Assembly: GCA_017562135.1 (NCBI GenBank) | Contig: QEYB01001389.1 | Location: forward strand, 124,001 to 188,000 | Direction of reading: 5' to 3' | DNA from: Dipylidium caninum | Taxonomy: Eukaryota > Platyhelminthes > Cestoda > Cyclophyllidea > Dipylidiidae | Length of the DNA stretch: 64,000 bases | Part shown: piece by piece, positions 51,242 to 62,300 of the stretch | How positions within the stretch are numbered: the stretch's first letter is position 1 | How the letters are laid out: each line of letters opens with the position of its first letter | The notes under the pieces: generated by a model | Told to the model about the DNA's origin: nothing | The model's database searches: none | What the model saw: only the letters and a program-made list of their open reading frames with translations | Program-made: the position numbers and the translations under genes

Positions 51242-54071
51242 TCAGAATGACACGGAAATAGATTGGAATAAGTATTTTAAGGCACGTTCCACCTGTTTTC
51301 TAGTAAACTCCAGGTCCCAAGAGGTGCAAAAGACGATGTTAGCCAGGCCAATTGGACCAAAATTCAGACCGCGTTGACATGGTGTCCACCAATCAACATT
51401 GGATTCACTGACTCGTTCGATCACGGTATTCAGTATCTCTTCATCGGTAATGTCACAGAGTTTTGCTATACGAGTCACAGCCTCTGACCGAGGTAGGTAA
51501 ACAGTCCAAATCTATAGGCAAACGCTTAAATCGTTAAAACACAAGTGCATGATAAAGTAGAAGTCAAGTCTCAGGATAGACCAAGTAGCTTGAAAAATTC
51601 CATGTTTGTGGCGCACCTCATCACAAAGAGCATCCAGTCCGACCTTTGAAATCACTGCACCCTCTAAGACTACAATAAGCGGATTCGCATTGCTTTCTAA
51701 CTGCAACCGACTAATTTTTAGTTCAACAGAGGATAAAATATTTTGACGTTCCAAGTCACCGATCTCAAAAAGTGCATCGAGTTGCTGTATCGGAGCCAGA
51801 GCAAAATAATTTCCTAGGTTGGTACAATTTCCAGGATCAGATCTGAAAGATGAAAGTAATGCAGTGAGAGAAAAGAGAAGTCCGCATAAACTTCACGAAA
51901 ACAGAAAGCTATGTCCCATTTAACCGTGAATAGAGATGGCTATAAATTAGGCGGTAGATTAATTAAATTAGGATATTTGTCCAATAGGTAAAGATGATTT
52001 TTACGAAGTAACGACTGCCCCAACGGTACATAAGAAAAGAGTATTTTTACAACAAATTTTCACATTCGTATAGATCAGTCGATTGTTATGAAAACATCCT
52101 GCAAGATCGAAAGGTAGATGGTTGAGTCGAGACGAATTTGCAATCACCGTCTTTCGAGGAATAATTTCAAGTTAGTAACAGACCTACCTTCATGGCTACA
52201 TGGGAGGAATCCTCAAATCACAGGTGAGATTTTCGGATAAGTAAACCGTTATTGGTTTCTCGATTGCAATTCAGGATGCCAATAACTGTTCCATCTCTTG
52301 AATTTTTCCTCTGGACTACCTCAACATTTCCGTAAAAGTGCTCACACCCAAGTCGGACGACGACCCACTAGATCAATGAGGCACGTGACTCACTCATAAA
52401 CTTGGCGGCAGATGAGATCAACATCCACGATGCACAGGCGACTTCCGGCAAGCTCTTTAAGGTGATTTGCGATGCTAGATTTTCCTGAGCCGACACATCC
52501 CGTCAGTCCAATCACCCAAACTCCGTTTTTTGACTTCATTTCCCCCGAGTGTCCATTCCGCAGGGGACGACCGAGGAGATTTAGTCGAAGAGTAGAAGAG
52601 CTGAATTTACAGTCCACGTAGTCGTGTGGCAAAAAGAGTCGTTCTATGCTAAAGTTAATAATACCTCAACTTTTAAACAATACATACGCACCAGATGCAA
52701 ATAACACTACCTTCTCTACTTCAAGTTATAGTGCAAGCAAGCAGCTTTTAACAAGAAATCATGACTATTTAAATACCGAGTAGGGCATTTTACATTCGAA
52801 AAAAAGAACATCTGATTGTGATAGAATCAAATAATTCCATGCCAAGAAGGCAAACAGAAGAAATTATGAAAATTTGCCTAGGAACAAACGACTTACCTCT
52901 GGCACGCCGGAATGTATTCAACTTTTTCTATGTAGAGAGGAGCGAAACTGAGATCACGCCGCATCTCATTAATTTTCTCACAACCCTGAAATAGAATAAG
53001 AAAATAACAGTAAATGTAGCATTACGCACCTCCCTTAATTCAACTATCATGGGTTATGGAAGTGGTCAAAGTAAAAGATATCAGCTCCAAAGTAAAAGTC
53101 CTTGTAAACTGCGAGATAACCCGAACACTAAAAAGTTATCGAAATTTTAAAATAGACTAGCGCATTGTTACGAGTTATTTCAATAATACTTAAACCATCG
53201 GTAAATAAGGCACAAAAAATTGTCCTCCAATAAATACAAGATAAGTAAGAATACATAGTATTTAATGATTATCTCACCCTGATTGTTTCAGGACTAGCTA
53301 CAATGCATTGGAAATCGGGTCGATTTGACGGTGGACCATAAGGATCTGCAAGACGGCAGATTTCTAGTTGCTCCTCAGGAAAATCAATATCAGTCAAAAA
53401 TTTCGTTAATATGGCTTCCCTGGCCTTGAAAGTTTGGATCAACGGTGCAAGAAATTTCTTACGAAGGAGACAAACATCTGTAATCCCGACTAGTAAATGT
53501 CGATCAGCTAATACGGCTGCGATGCTCAAGAGCACTTTGTGACCATAGTGCAACATGTCAAATGTTCCACCGACGCATACCGACGAGTGCGTGATAATCT
53601 CAGACCGTCCAGGTGTAGACTTTTCCGCCAATGCTGTATAGGTTAAGGTATGCCAAGTAGGACTAACCAACTGGGTAACGGAAAATCTGATATCCTTTAG
53701 AACCAACACCGTAGGTCGAGGCTAGTTCAACAAGTTCGTCTTCAGTAGCGCTTGTATCGTTAGTAATGATAATGTCAAAAATTCGACTTTTGTTCACAAC
53801 TGTCCGACTCGGTCGTGGAAGAATAATGCAGATATTTAGACTTGAACATACCTAAACAGTGTGAGAGAAGTTACCAGCCTAACCTCGCTAGCAATCGCGT
53901 AGTATAACGAAACATTTGACTTCCAAATGTATTTGGGAAATGTTTTAAACGTTGAACTTCTAAAAAGTATATGCAAACTTTCAGACACGAATAATGAAGC
54001 ATAGCGCAAAATTGATTTTGTTCCTTCGACTGACAATTCATCTTGGACGATAAGAAGGCCAGAGTGAAGCG
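51242..54071 (-). CDS. COASY: Bifunctional CoA synthase (PPAT plus dephospho-CoA kinase)
   Basis: Catalyses the last two steps of CoA synthesis: phosphopantetheine adenylylation, then phosphorylation of dephospho-CoA. Exons, 5' to 3': 53884-54071, 53668-53851, 53278-53633, 52897-52985, 52394-52648, a tentative 48-nt exon 52320-52367, 51617-51842 and 51242-51511 (stop). Phases join to 537 aa; the extreme 5' exon with the start codon was not found. The PPAT domain shows CVGGTFDMLHYGHK (HxGH-like nucleotidyltransferase motif) and DPYGP. The kinase domain shows the P-loop GLTGCVGSGKSS and DVD. Its middle is diverged: the usual DG-I-R and LG-VF blocks reduce to SDPGN and LGNYFA. The end has IWTVYLPRSEAVTRI and SWDLEFTRKQVERA. 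Introns of 32 nt (53852-53883), 34 nt (53634-53667) and 26 nt (52368-52393, tentative) occur. Confidence 0.9.
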
Positions 54072-55270
54072 CTGAAACAAAGTCATTATGTCCGTATAAA
54101 ACAGGGTTACCACGTAGTTATTGTAACCGAGATTTATATACTACCAATAACAAACGTTTTAAAAACATCTTGATTATCCGACACCCACAGAGGCTAATAT
54201 ATTACATCTACGAGAACAACATTAAGAACTGCTGGAGGTAGTTGCAAGAAACGAAAGCACGACCACAGAGCAAACAGGGACAAGAAAATTACGCGAATTT
54301 GTATAAACATACCATTGGGATGATTTAAGGAACGTAGGGAAAAGTCACAGTAATATATTAACTCGACTTTCAGTAGCTAAGGGATTGGCTGGAGTATAAG
54401 ACGAACTTAGTCTAAGAAAGTTATTCCCGGAATAAGCTCTGGTATAAGCTAACAATGCTAATGTGTATGTGCTAAATTCATTTACGAACGTATTTAGAAA
54501 AGACATACACATGCAGCGAAAGGTTACAAAAGGTACTTGAAAGGCAAGCTTTTATACGGCTAATTAAAACAATGGAACAATTACAGAAAAATTGCTGTAA
54601 TAACATAGAAATTTGGCAGTTTGACGTTTTGTCCAATATGCGTTAAATGACTCCGGCACACTGAAGTAAAAAATTTTAAAAAATATTGTCGTAACCGTTA
54701 AATTTGATAGTAAAAAAATCTGTTAAAAAATTCGTCGACCTTAAATACTACAGATTTCGTTTAGTACAAAACCTATGAAATGACAGCAAGAAAGAAGTAG
54801 GTTCGTGTATTCAGGAAAATAAATAGAAATCGAGACAAAAATGATGTGGGGCGAAAATAATATTTGTAGCGGGTCTAGTCATAAAAATGGACTAAATGGA
54901 TTAACTCATGAATTAATTAGGAAAATGTACGAATTTATTCAAGAAGACAACTCTATCAGCAATGCTTAAACAGATGATGCACTAGAGAACCAGGAATCAT
55001 TTGCCACCAAATTAACAGAGTCAATGGAATCATGGTTATTTAAATATTCACAAGTCTAAATGAATGTGACCACGGTCACCGGTGTTTGGAAGGCACCACA
55101 GTCGCACTTAGCCACTGTCAATCTTGAATGCAGAAATTCGAGAAATATTATTATTAACAAGGTTTTGCTCAAGTCAAATGTCTACCAACTTCCATCATTT
55201 GTATCGATAAATTCGTTGGGTTGACCCCGAAATTACAACTGTCCTCGCCATTTACCCGTTCTCCCCTTAG
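54072..55270. other. COASY 5' flank and left edge of duplication copy 2
   Basis: This should hold the missing first COASY exon (ending in phase 1) and its promoter. A 37-codon minus frame starting MFIQIRVIFLSLF near 54309 is a candidate, but its donor phase does not fit. Duplicated sequence begins at about 55076. Confidence 0.4.
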
Positions 55271-55407
55271 ACCTCCTTGGATATACTGAGAACTGTTATA
55301 TCAGTCAACTGGAAGCGCTTCAAAAGGGAAACAGCCCGACAAAACGCGTGAGTTCTCATGACAAGTGATAATGCGTGAGTGGGGATATGTGTGTGTGCAA
55401 GTGTGTG

Positions 55408-55443
<36 letters not shown>

Positions 55444-55584
55444 GCTATCTCCGAGATGAATAATATCCGGTGCACGTTTCAGCTCCTGTTGAATGGCGGA
55501 GGTATGGACGCGTCAATCATTCGTGGGCCAAAGGGGAGTAGTTCAAATGACAACTGGTGCGACATACCAGATGTGGTTGTGTAG
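55271..55584 (+). pseudogene. Orphan copy of the last two nephrin-like exons
   Basis: Exon copies 55271-55347 (77 nt) and 55483-55584 (102 nt) match 37297-37373 and 37481-37582 in length, phase, splice sites (TTAG acceptor, GTGAGT donor, TTTCAG acceptor) and open frame. The first encodes the same residues as copy 1, with only synonymous changes. The second differs at a few residues: AST to ASI, WCGIP to WCDIP, and the end PDVFV to PDVVV. No upstream nephrin-like exons are present in this copy, so on its own it cannot encode a receptor. Use as a distant alternative 3' end is conceivable but would need splicing across ALAS. Confidence 0.82.
55388..55443 (+). repeat. (GT)n microsatellite, expanded in duplication copy 2
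   Basis: A long GT array with two GTGTGTGCAA interruptions lies in the intron between the two orphan exons. The matching place in copy 1 (about 37413-37441) is shorter and more interrupted, so the array grew or shrank after duplication. Confidence 0.9.
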
Positions 55585-57796
55585 GTGAAGACAGCAAGAT
55601 GCGTGGGATTTGCACACCGCGTACAGCCTCGTCAAGTGCTCGATCGAAGTAGCATGTACCTCTGCTTTTGTAGAATATACATTAACGTTCTTTTATGTGC
55701 TCCATAATTGTGGGAGTGCATTAATTCTCTCCAATTTAGTGACAGATTACTAATTTCGCAAACTGACGACTGTGCTTATTGCCGCCAGAAAGACCAGGAA
55801 GAATAGATAACTCAGTGGAAAGTTGTAGAGATGTTGGAAATTCATGATGCAAGCATGATTAAGGCCAAATATAAGAAAATGAGCAGGGCGACAGATTGAA
55901 ATGTGCATCAAATTCACGAAGGCAACTTTGAAAATGAACGTTGAAACGCGAGGCTTAATAGCTTATCAAACTCCACCATATCGAGGGTGTGCATTTTCCA
56001 GGACCCCTCAATGTTGTCAGGCGGCGTTGGTCTCATTACCATGATATATATTTATGCGTGATGGATTTAGTCTGTGTTCACGCACTTGCCGTCAGAGAAG
56101 GGTAGCAATAGGCATAATCTACCAGCCGTCACATTTCTGTGCGTACAAGCGTAATGGTGGTGATGTCTACCGGGATGTGATATCAGCGGTGGGGTTTAAC
56201 ACCGATAATAATTTTGACAGAATTAAAGTGAACATCTCAGCACTGCAAACAAAGCTCGTGCATTTAAGCAGTCTAATTATTGCATGCTGCCTCTTTTGGA
56301 AGAATGTTGGAGGTTTGAGGGGTATTATGGAAAGTAAACCTTGTGAAGTCAATAATGGAATTGGCTATAGCTTTGACGTCGTGGGTGTCTAGCTTTGTGC
56401 GTAAATCTACTACTTCACTTGAGGGTACTTTTGTGCAGGACATTGTTAAGGCAAAAGATTGCATATGAGAGTTAGCGGGTCGTGTGTGTTTTACTGGTTC
56501 GTTGCATCGGTGTGCGGTTGAGTGGGAATGCGGCGTGGGTCGTCGTTGTGTTGTTGTGGCTTGGGTCGCGTTTGCTGCTCGAGTCTGAACAGTGCTTTGA
56601 AATGATGTGGGTCAGAGAGCGGCTTTCTGTATCGCCTGTGTGCTTCGTGTTGGCTCCCCATTGAGACTTTCGAGTTGCCTTGACGGTGTCCCACCTGGAT
56701 GGGTGCGCTACAATTGTGATTTCTGCATCAGCCTGAGGAGGTTGGTTTCTCATGATGCTTTATTTGCTACTATGAAGTTGTGATATACAAGTTGTCTGAA
56801 CCTTTGGAGCCCGCCTAACTGATTGGTGATATTTATGCACATAGGGTTTGCGGATTTGGCACGGGCGGGAAGCCGAAAGAGTGAGTCCGGCTTGATTGCA
56901 TGATGTTTATTTGCTACTTTTGATTAAATGACAGGAAGTGAGATCTGACACTGCTGATGAAAGACGTTAATTATAGGTCCCAGATGCGTCACAGCGACAG
57001 CGCAGGTGAGGCAGATACTCCCCTCCCTTATGATGTATAATAAACTTCGTTGAGTAGTGATTTCTACACCAAGATCTCTGATAATGCTTAACAGTGTGTA
57101 TCCTTCCTGTAGGTTGCCAATTGTGGGCGGGGATCCTGCGTTTGCAGGTTTGGTGTCGCTTCTAATGAACCAGACGTTGTGATTTGTTCTTGCGTGTCAG
57201 ACCTGTCATTACTGAAGGTGACTGTGAAAATTTGCCTTTTTGCCGCGGTGGTGAGGGGCGGGTGGTTTTGTGGGCTTCCAGGCAGTTGTGCTGACTTTCG
57301 GTGGTGGCATCAGCTATCGTCCATGTGGTCCGGAGCAGTGAGCCATGCTGGAATTCTAATGCATCACGGCTCGGTGGAGGATCAGTTTCTCCGTTTATCG
57401 GTGGTTTCTGTGCGTCGTTTGATCCGCGGGTCTCGGGGCGATTATCATGGTCGAGTGATGGTTGTGCCTACTAGTATGAGGAGTTTCAGCTTTTTTGGCA
57501 CTCCCTCTACTCTGGAGGGCCTCTGCGGGCGGCGAGAACGAGGTCGTTGAGAGACCCACAATGGTGTACACTGCAGGGTGGCTGGTCATCCACGCTTTAT
57601 CACCCAGTGAATGGAATACCAAGAATGCAGGTTCTTGTGGTTAACGCCAGTAGTGTTGGCGAAAAGCAATCAAGCGCCTGCTTCGCCCCCACAAAGTAAA
57701 CCGACATATCTGCCCATGGCCCCACACGACCAAGTAACGCGTCATACACAGAAGTAGGATGGGAGTAAATAATTCAAAAATATGTGACGGCAGAAT
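55585..57796. other. Noncoding part of duplication copy 2
   Basis: The counterpart of 37583-39619. The ORFs here are not conserved in frame with copy 1. It presumably includes the NAA30 copy 2 3' UTR. Confidence 0.7.
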
Positions 57797-58750
57797 TCAT
57801 TGGGGTTCCTCATCAAGCCACAGTTTTAGACGGAAAGCGTCTGTGCCAATGAGGTAGTACCGGAAAAGGTATTTGTCCCGACAAAATCCGAGCTGCTCGT
57901 ACAAGGCCAACGCCGGTTTGTTGTCGACCTCCGCCTCCAGGACAACCTGTTTAAGGTACACATACGTCAACAATGTTCAGACACCAGTGCCATCGGCAGA
58001 TGGAAGACTGCTCAGTAGAAAATGCATACACCTCGAGTATCCAACACAGGCTCTGTTGCATCACAGACACCACTGTGGTTTGCTAAGAGGCCAATCTATT
58101 GCCCTTAACCTTCATGACATCTAATACAATAGCCGAAGCCACCTCGGTCAAATGTGGTGCTTCGCTGCTCACATGCACAAACGGTCGATTGTTTAAAGTG
58201 CTCAATATGCGTACACCGTGGTGGGATTCGTCAAGAAAAGACCTAAAAAGGCTTACCTCCTGCGCTTTACCCTCAATCATAAGGTCGACAGCCAGCTGCA
58301 CTAGTGTAGAACCAATTCCTTTCCTCCGGTGCTCCTTCTCCACGGCAAGCATCGCAATGTACCCACGCTTCCTCTGCCCGTGATATCCCAACTTGCACAC
58401 AATAGTTCCTACCACACACCCATCCTCTGTCGTCGCCTATTTCCACCATGCAGTTGTTAGAGGGTCAAACGTACCAACAGACATAGCTCCGGCCAATTGT
58501 AAATGAAGTAACGATATGTGTACAGGGAATAGGGTTCCGAGAGATCTTTCGCTATTAGCAGTACAATCTTCTCAAGATCAGCCTCGGACTGGTATTGGCG
58601 AAAGATTATGCCATGCTCACTGTCGACGAGGAGTGGCTCCTGTTTCGTATCTACAAAAGTGTGAAGAAGGCGAGGACCATTACCATTCAACTGCAACACA
58701 CATAGGCCAGCTTCCAGTTTCGGGGATTCATCCTCACAGTCGTTAATCAT
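57797..58750 (-). CDS. NAA30: NAA30, catalytic subunit of NatC N-terminal acetyltransferase, copy 2
   Basis: Acetylates N-terminal methionine of proteins starting Met plus a hydrophobic residue, normally in a complex with NAA35 and NAA38 at the ribosome. Exons, 5' to 3': 58475-58750, 58257-58436 and 57797-57946, phase 0 throughout, 201 aa. Introns are 38 nt (58437-58474) and 310 nt. Features: [19 protein letters not shown] (peptide-binding region), [20 protein letters not shown] (acetyl-CoA pyrophosphate loop R-R-K-G-I-G), LYEQLGF, and [18 protein letters not shown] at the C-terminus. The long N-terminal extension of the human protein is absent, or lies in an unseen upstream exon. This copy is fully open, unlike copy 1. 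It is convergent with the orphan nephrin-like exons. Confidence 0.93.
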
Positions 58751-60883
58751 CACAAGTGTGAAAGGTAATTACCTATAATAATGCCATTATCGCAGGGGTA
58801 GTCTCACGTCAGGGAATACACCTACATTACACATGTTCAACTACAGCCATTTGCCACAGGTGATACAAAGTGAGCTCCAGGGTGGAAGCTAACACAGTCG
58901 CATTCTAACACAGAAGGCAACACAAGCAAAATACTCGTTGCGCTTAGAAAACACAAGCAACCCACAAGACATCAAGGGGGGAAAAATGGGAATGAAGCGA
59001 AGGAGATGCGAGCTGAGCACACAAGTAGCCATTAGCACTACGTGCAGCCCGTTTGAGAACAAGCAAAGTGCACACAAAAAGAGGTGGTTTAAAAAGATAA
59101 AATCAAGCCACATTTACCAGCAAAAAGTGCGGCAATGTATGTGCCCCGTTGAAGTGTTGCCGGCGCGAAGACCACCAATAGGAAGTCGGCGACGCTAGGT
59201 CATATTGCACCTGGCAGATTCAGCAAACACAAAATTCACATGCCTTCGTTAATCCGCTAGATGAATGTAATACAAACTGCGAAGCATGACTTAAACAGTA
59301 AATAGCATTTAATTTTGTCGTTGTTATTTTAAAGTGCAATTGCCTCAAATGCAAAAAGCGGTTGGCCGTGGAATAAACTGGGCCAAAGGGAGGTATTGCG
59401 AACACAACAGACCAGGTGTAACATCCTCGTCATGTTTTATGAGCATAGAGCTTGAGCCAAACACTTTTTCGGGCCCACAACAGCTGGAATTATTACTGCT
59501 CTGCCTACACCATGCAACTCACATCGTATTGAGAAGGCTTCCTTCTGCTCCACACATTATGCGGTGCTCGATTTCAGTATCCGTCAAAGTTGATTGTAGT
59601 CAATCGATTTGCCCAATGCGTGGCTTCATATAATTTAATGTCATTGTGACGTATGTGCACATTGCGTAGATTTTCAAATCTCGCAATTAAATACTTTGGT
59701 TCAACCGACTCGCCTCTCCTGCCTTTTGTTCTATTGCAACTGCTGTTAATCTCGTCACTTTCGCCCTTAGCCATATAATGAAAATATTCTCCACACTCGG
59801 TGTATATTTTGGAGTCTTCTTCAGCGTTCTCCTCCTCAATATTCCAGATAACATGTCACAAGTGTCGAATAATTGGTGAATGGCTGGGGGAACTGAGGAA
59901 GTGTTGGGAGGGGGTGGAAGGGGGAGGGGAGGTAATTGCAATTCTCTTCTCGATGAATTTGGTCGCAAAACTCGACAACTGCACATTCAGCCTTCCGTAA
60001 TATGGATCCTACATCTTTATTGGGATCAGATGTTGAAATCATTTCTCGTACCCCAAGTCGCCTCAGCGGGTAGAACTCTTTCGCATGTTCACTAGAGTAA
60101 TTCATGTCATTCCTCACCCAAGAACCCAATAGTGACGGGAACAATCTCTGCTCCCCTCTCTCTATTTCTCTTTTCATAAAATGGCTTATAATTGCTAGGC
60201 AAATGGCTAGAAGTTGAGTTGACAGTGATCAATTGGTATTGGTTGACAGTGTGGCATTGGACGTAATTTCATGTCCTGCCTTTGATCGAGGTGAAATAAC
60301 AGATTTATGTTTAGAGTTGTGAACACGACGTAAGCTGACATGTAAGAAGGTAGCTGATTTACTGGTCTATTTTGACAATAATGCAAACGTTACCCCGCAA
60401 TATTCGCGGAGGCTTCAACATGATGCGGTAGGCGGTTATCATGTGAGGACAATGAAGGTCACATATAAACGAGATCTGGAAGACAGTTTTCACATTTATT
60501 ACAGTGGACTCATGAATAAGTAATCATACCTTAATCAAAGCTTCCAATCACAGGCCGAGACAGGCAGAGTTTATACATGGCTGAAATGCCATTACCGTGC
60601 CTTTGCAAAACAACCGAATGTGATTTTATATACTTTTCCTTTTTTCGTGATTTTTGGACCATAAATAGTGGGGAAATAGTTGAAGGAACAGCGCATCGGC
60701 AAGCCCTATGGGTGGAGAGCAGCCTTATTAAGATGTTTTTCTGGTTTGAATTATGTCAATGTTTGCAGTAGAGTAAAATGGTGAAGTTTTAAGTTGTATG
60801 CTCTGTCAGCGGTAAATTGGACTCTAACTTTCATTCCATGGTAATTTTACCGCCCGAAATGCATGTTGAACTGTGAGGAATTG
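58751..60883. other. Right part of duplication copy 2 and following flank
   Basis: Upstream flank of NAA30 copy 2 to 60599, then single-copy DNA. The 113-codon minus frame at 59836-60177 is interrupted by indels and a stop in copy 1, so I do not call it a gene. No promoter or RNA gene is evident. Confidence 0.55.
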
Positions 60884-61408
60884 CTAACACATGGGGATAT
60901 TTGGGACAGCTTCCTCTAATCCATTCATTGTGGGTATGAACTTATGTTGGGTAAACATGGCCTTTAGCATGTGATGAAAGACACTGACGCCAACCCCACT
61001 AATCACCTCCACTGGATCTACTGTCCTGTCCCATTCTGAGACTGGAGGACTCTCATACGTTAATGTATCTAATTCATTATTTCCATTAGAAGTGATTTTG
61101 AAGAGCCCAATGCCATCCTTTTCTACTAATACATTCTCATGTATTCTTTTCCAATCAAGTTGGAACATGACCACGATCACGTAGACATCTTCGGTAGGCG
61201 GAGCCTTCATCATATGAAAGTGAACATTCTTACAGGCAGGCGAGAATGTGTACACCTCTTGGCCAGAAGAGGTAGAAATTGAAGAAAGAGACCATTTAGT
61301 GCACGAAATAGATACATTTTTCATCAGATTTGCATCTTTATCACCAGATTTTTTCCATCTGCTTTGAAGGCAGAGAGGATGAATTGAATGTAACAATATA
61401 AGTTCCAT
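60884..61408 (-). CDS. Unrecognised 174-codon ORF, possible gene or terminal exon
   Basis: The longest uninterrupted frame in the last 4 kb, with balanced composition, starting MELILLHSIHPLCLQSRWKK and ending EEAVPNIPMC. It has no signal peptide, TM segment or motif I can name. Readable pieces include CKNVHFHMMKAPPTEDVYVI and GIGLFKITSNGN. It may be intronless with its ATG at 61408, or a last exon: a GTAG acceptor lies 8 nt upstream of the ATG in a phase that would keep the frame. It begins 54 bp from a divergent plus-strand candidate. Confidence 0.5.
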   Translation of the reverse strand: MELILLHSIHPLCLQSRWKKSGDKDANLMKNVSISCTKWSLSSISTSSGQEVYTFSPACKNVHFHMMKAPPTEDVYVIVVMFQLDWKRIHENVLVEKDGIGLFKITSNGNNELDTLTYESPPVSEWDRTVDPVEVISGVGVSVFHHMLKAMFTQHKFIPTMNGLEEAVPNIPMC

Positions 61409-61462
61409 TATATCGTCTACGCCCTAGTTGTAAAGTGATACCAAATCAAGTATAGTGTTTTT

Positions 61463-61717
61463 ATGGCTCCAAATACATGGAATTTGTCGTTCCAGTTTAA
61501 GTATGTCCACATTGCTTCTGGAGTTGCATTTTTGCACATTTACACAGGCCTAATGAACTTTCATTTCGACAATTTCCACCCATTTTGGATGGAATCAAAC
61601 AAATTCATTTATAAGTTAGACGGTGGTAAAATAAGGTAAGTAGGGTAAAAGTTTAGTTTTAGGATGCAGAAAAAAAACGCATATCAGGAATTATTTCATA
61701 TGAAGAAGTTTTCTTGG
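61463..61717 (+). CDS. Possible divergent two-exon gene start
   Basis: An ATG frame at 61463-61635 ends at a consensus donor (GTAAGT) in phase 2. A TTTTAG acceptor 27 nt later continues the frame to 61717, before another GTGAGT donor. The peptide begins MAPNTWNLSFQFKYVHIASG and is rich in Phe and His. The next acceptor (about 61766) does not match in phase, and an A8 run at 61670-61677 could be miscounted. This may be a real short gene or chance. Confidence 0.25.
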
Positions 61718-62242
61718 GTGAGTAGGCGGAAGTGTATACCTCATCCATACCTTTTGACATTAGTTCGATGGGAATTAAGGTTATTTATGGGTCACTTGGA
61801 AGATGGTTGCAGGAATCAGCTCCAAGTAGGTTTACCACCCGTAAAAACATTTAGAGAGGTAGGAATGGGAGTCACATCTTTTCTTCGCGCTCTAAGAAGT
61901 CAGAAATGGTCACGGTTTCAATAAGTCCATCCTTCGTCCCAGCCGGCTAGGCCTGTTTAATTAACCTCAGCTGAAACTAACCTGTCCCGTAGGTCAATAA
62001 ATCTCGTATTCTTTTATTGTCCCCACGGGGAAAAGATTCATGTGAAAGTTAAAATTGAATCTGACATATATGAGCGTTTAACAAAAGCCCCCCAGTTTCG
62101 GATTGAAGAGGGCGTTTTTTATTTGTGCAAAGTGCCCAAAAAGTAAAAAAAAACCCAGGGCCAAGTACCCATCCCAACATCGGCTGCTGTGCATGACTTA
62201 CCCGGACACGTAGTGCTTTAATCACTCACCTCCCGTCAACCT

Positions 62243-62300
62243 TACACACACACACACACACGCTACAAAATACAGACACACACAGGCACACAGACACACA
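62243..62300 (+). repeat. (CA)n-rich microsatellite
   Basis: ACACACAC run followed by ACAGACACACACAGGCACACA-like imperfect units. It explains the Cys/Val-rich minus-strand ORF in this place. Confidence 0.85.

Larger units (their letters stand above)
55076..60599 (+). repeat. Segmental duplication, copy 2 (direct, about 5.5 kb)
   Basis: The second copy of 37102-42424, about 18 kb downstream in the same orientation. It is slightly longer, partly because of a much expanded GT array near 55388-55443 and extra bases around 55985-56050 that copy 1 lacks. The single-copy interval between the copies holds ALAS, MRPS18C and COASY, none of which is duplicated. Confidence 0.95.

Noticed and set aside
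52264..52367. A longer alternative COASY exon reading WVVVRLG...
   Set aside because: Its start phase does not match the upstream exon. The 48-nt version in another frame fits both neighbours.
58083..58436. A 110-codon ORF reading through NAA30 intron 2
   Set aside because: In copy 1 the same read-through stops after 18 intron codons, and splicing joins E to VVLEAE exactly as in the NAA30 family, so the extension is intronic.
59836..60177. A 113-codon minus-strand frame in duplication copy 2 (STSDPNKDVGSILRKAE region)
   Set aside because: The homologous stretch in copy 1 carries several indels and a stop, so the frame is not conserved between recent duplicates.
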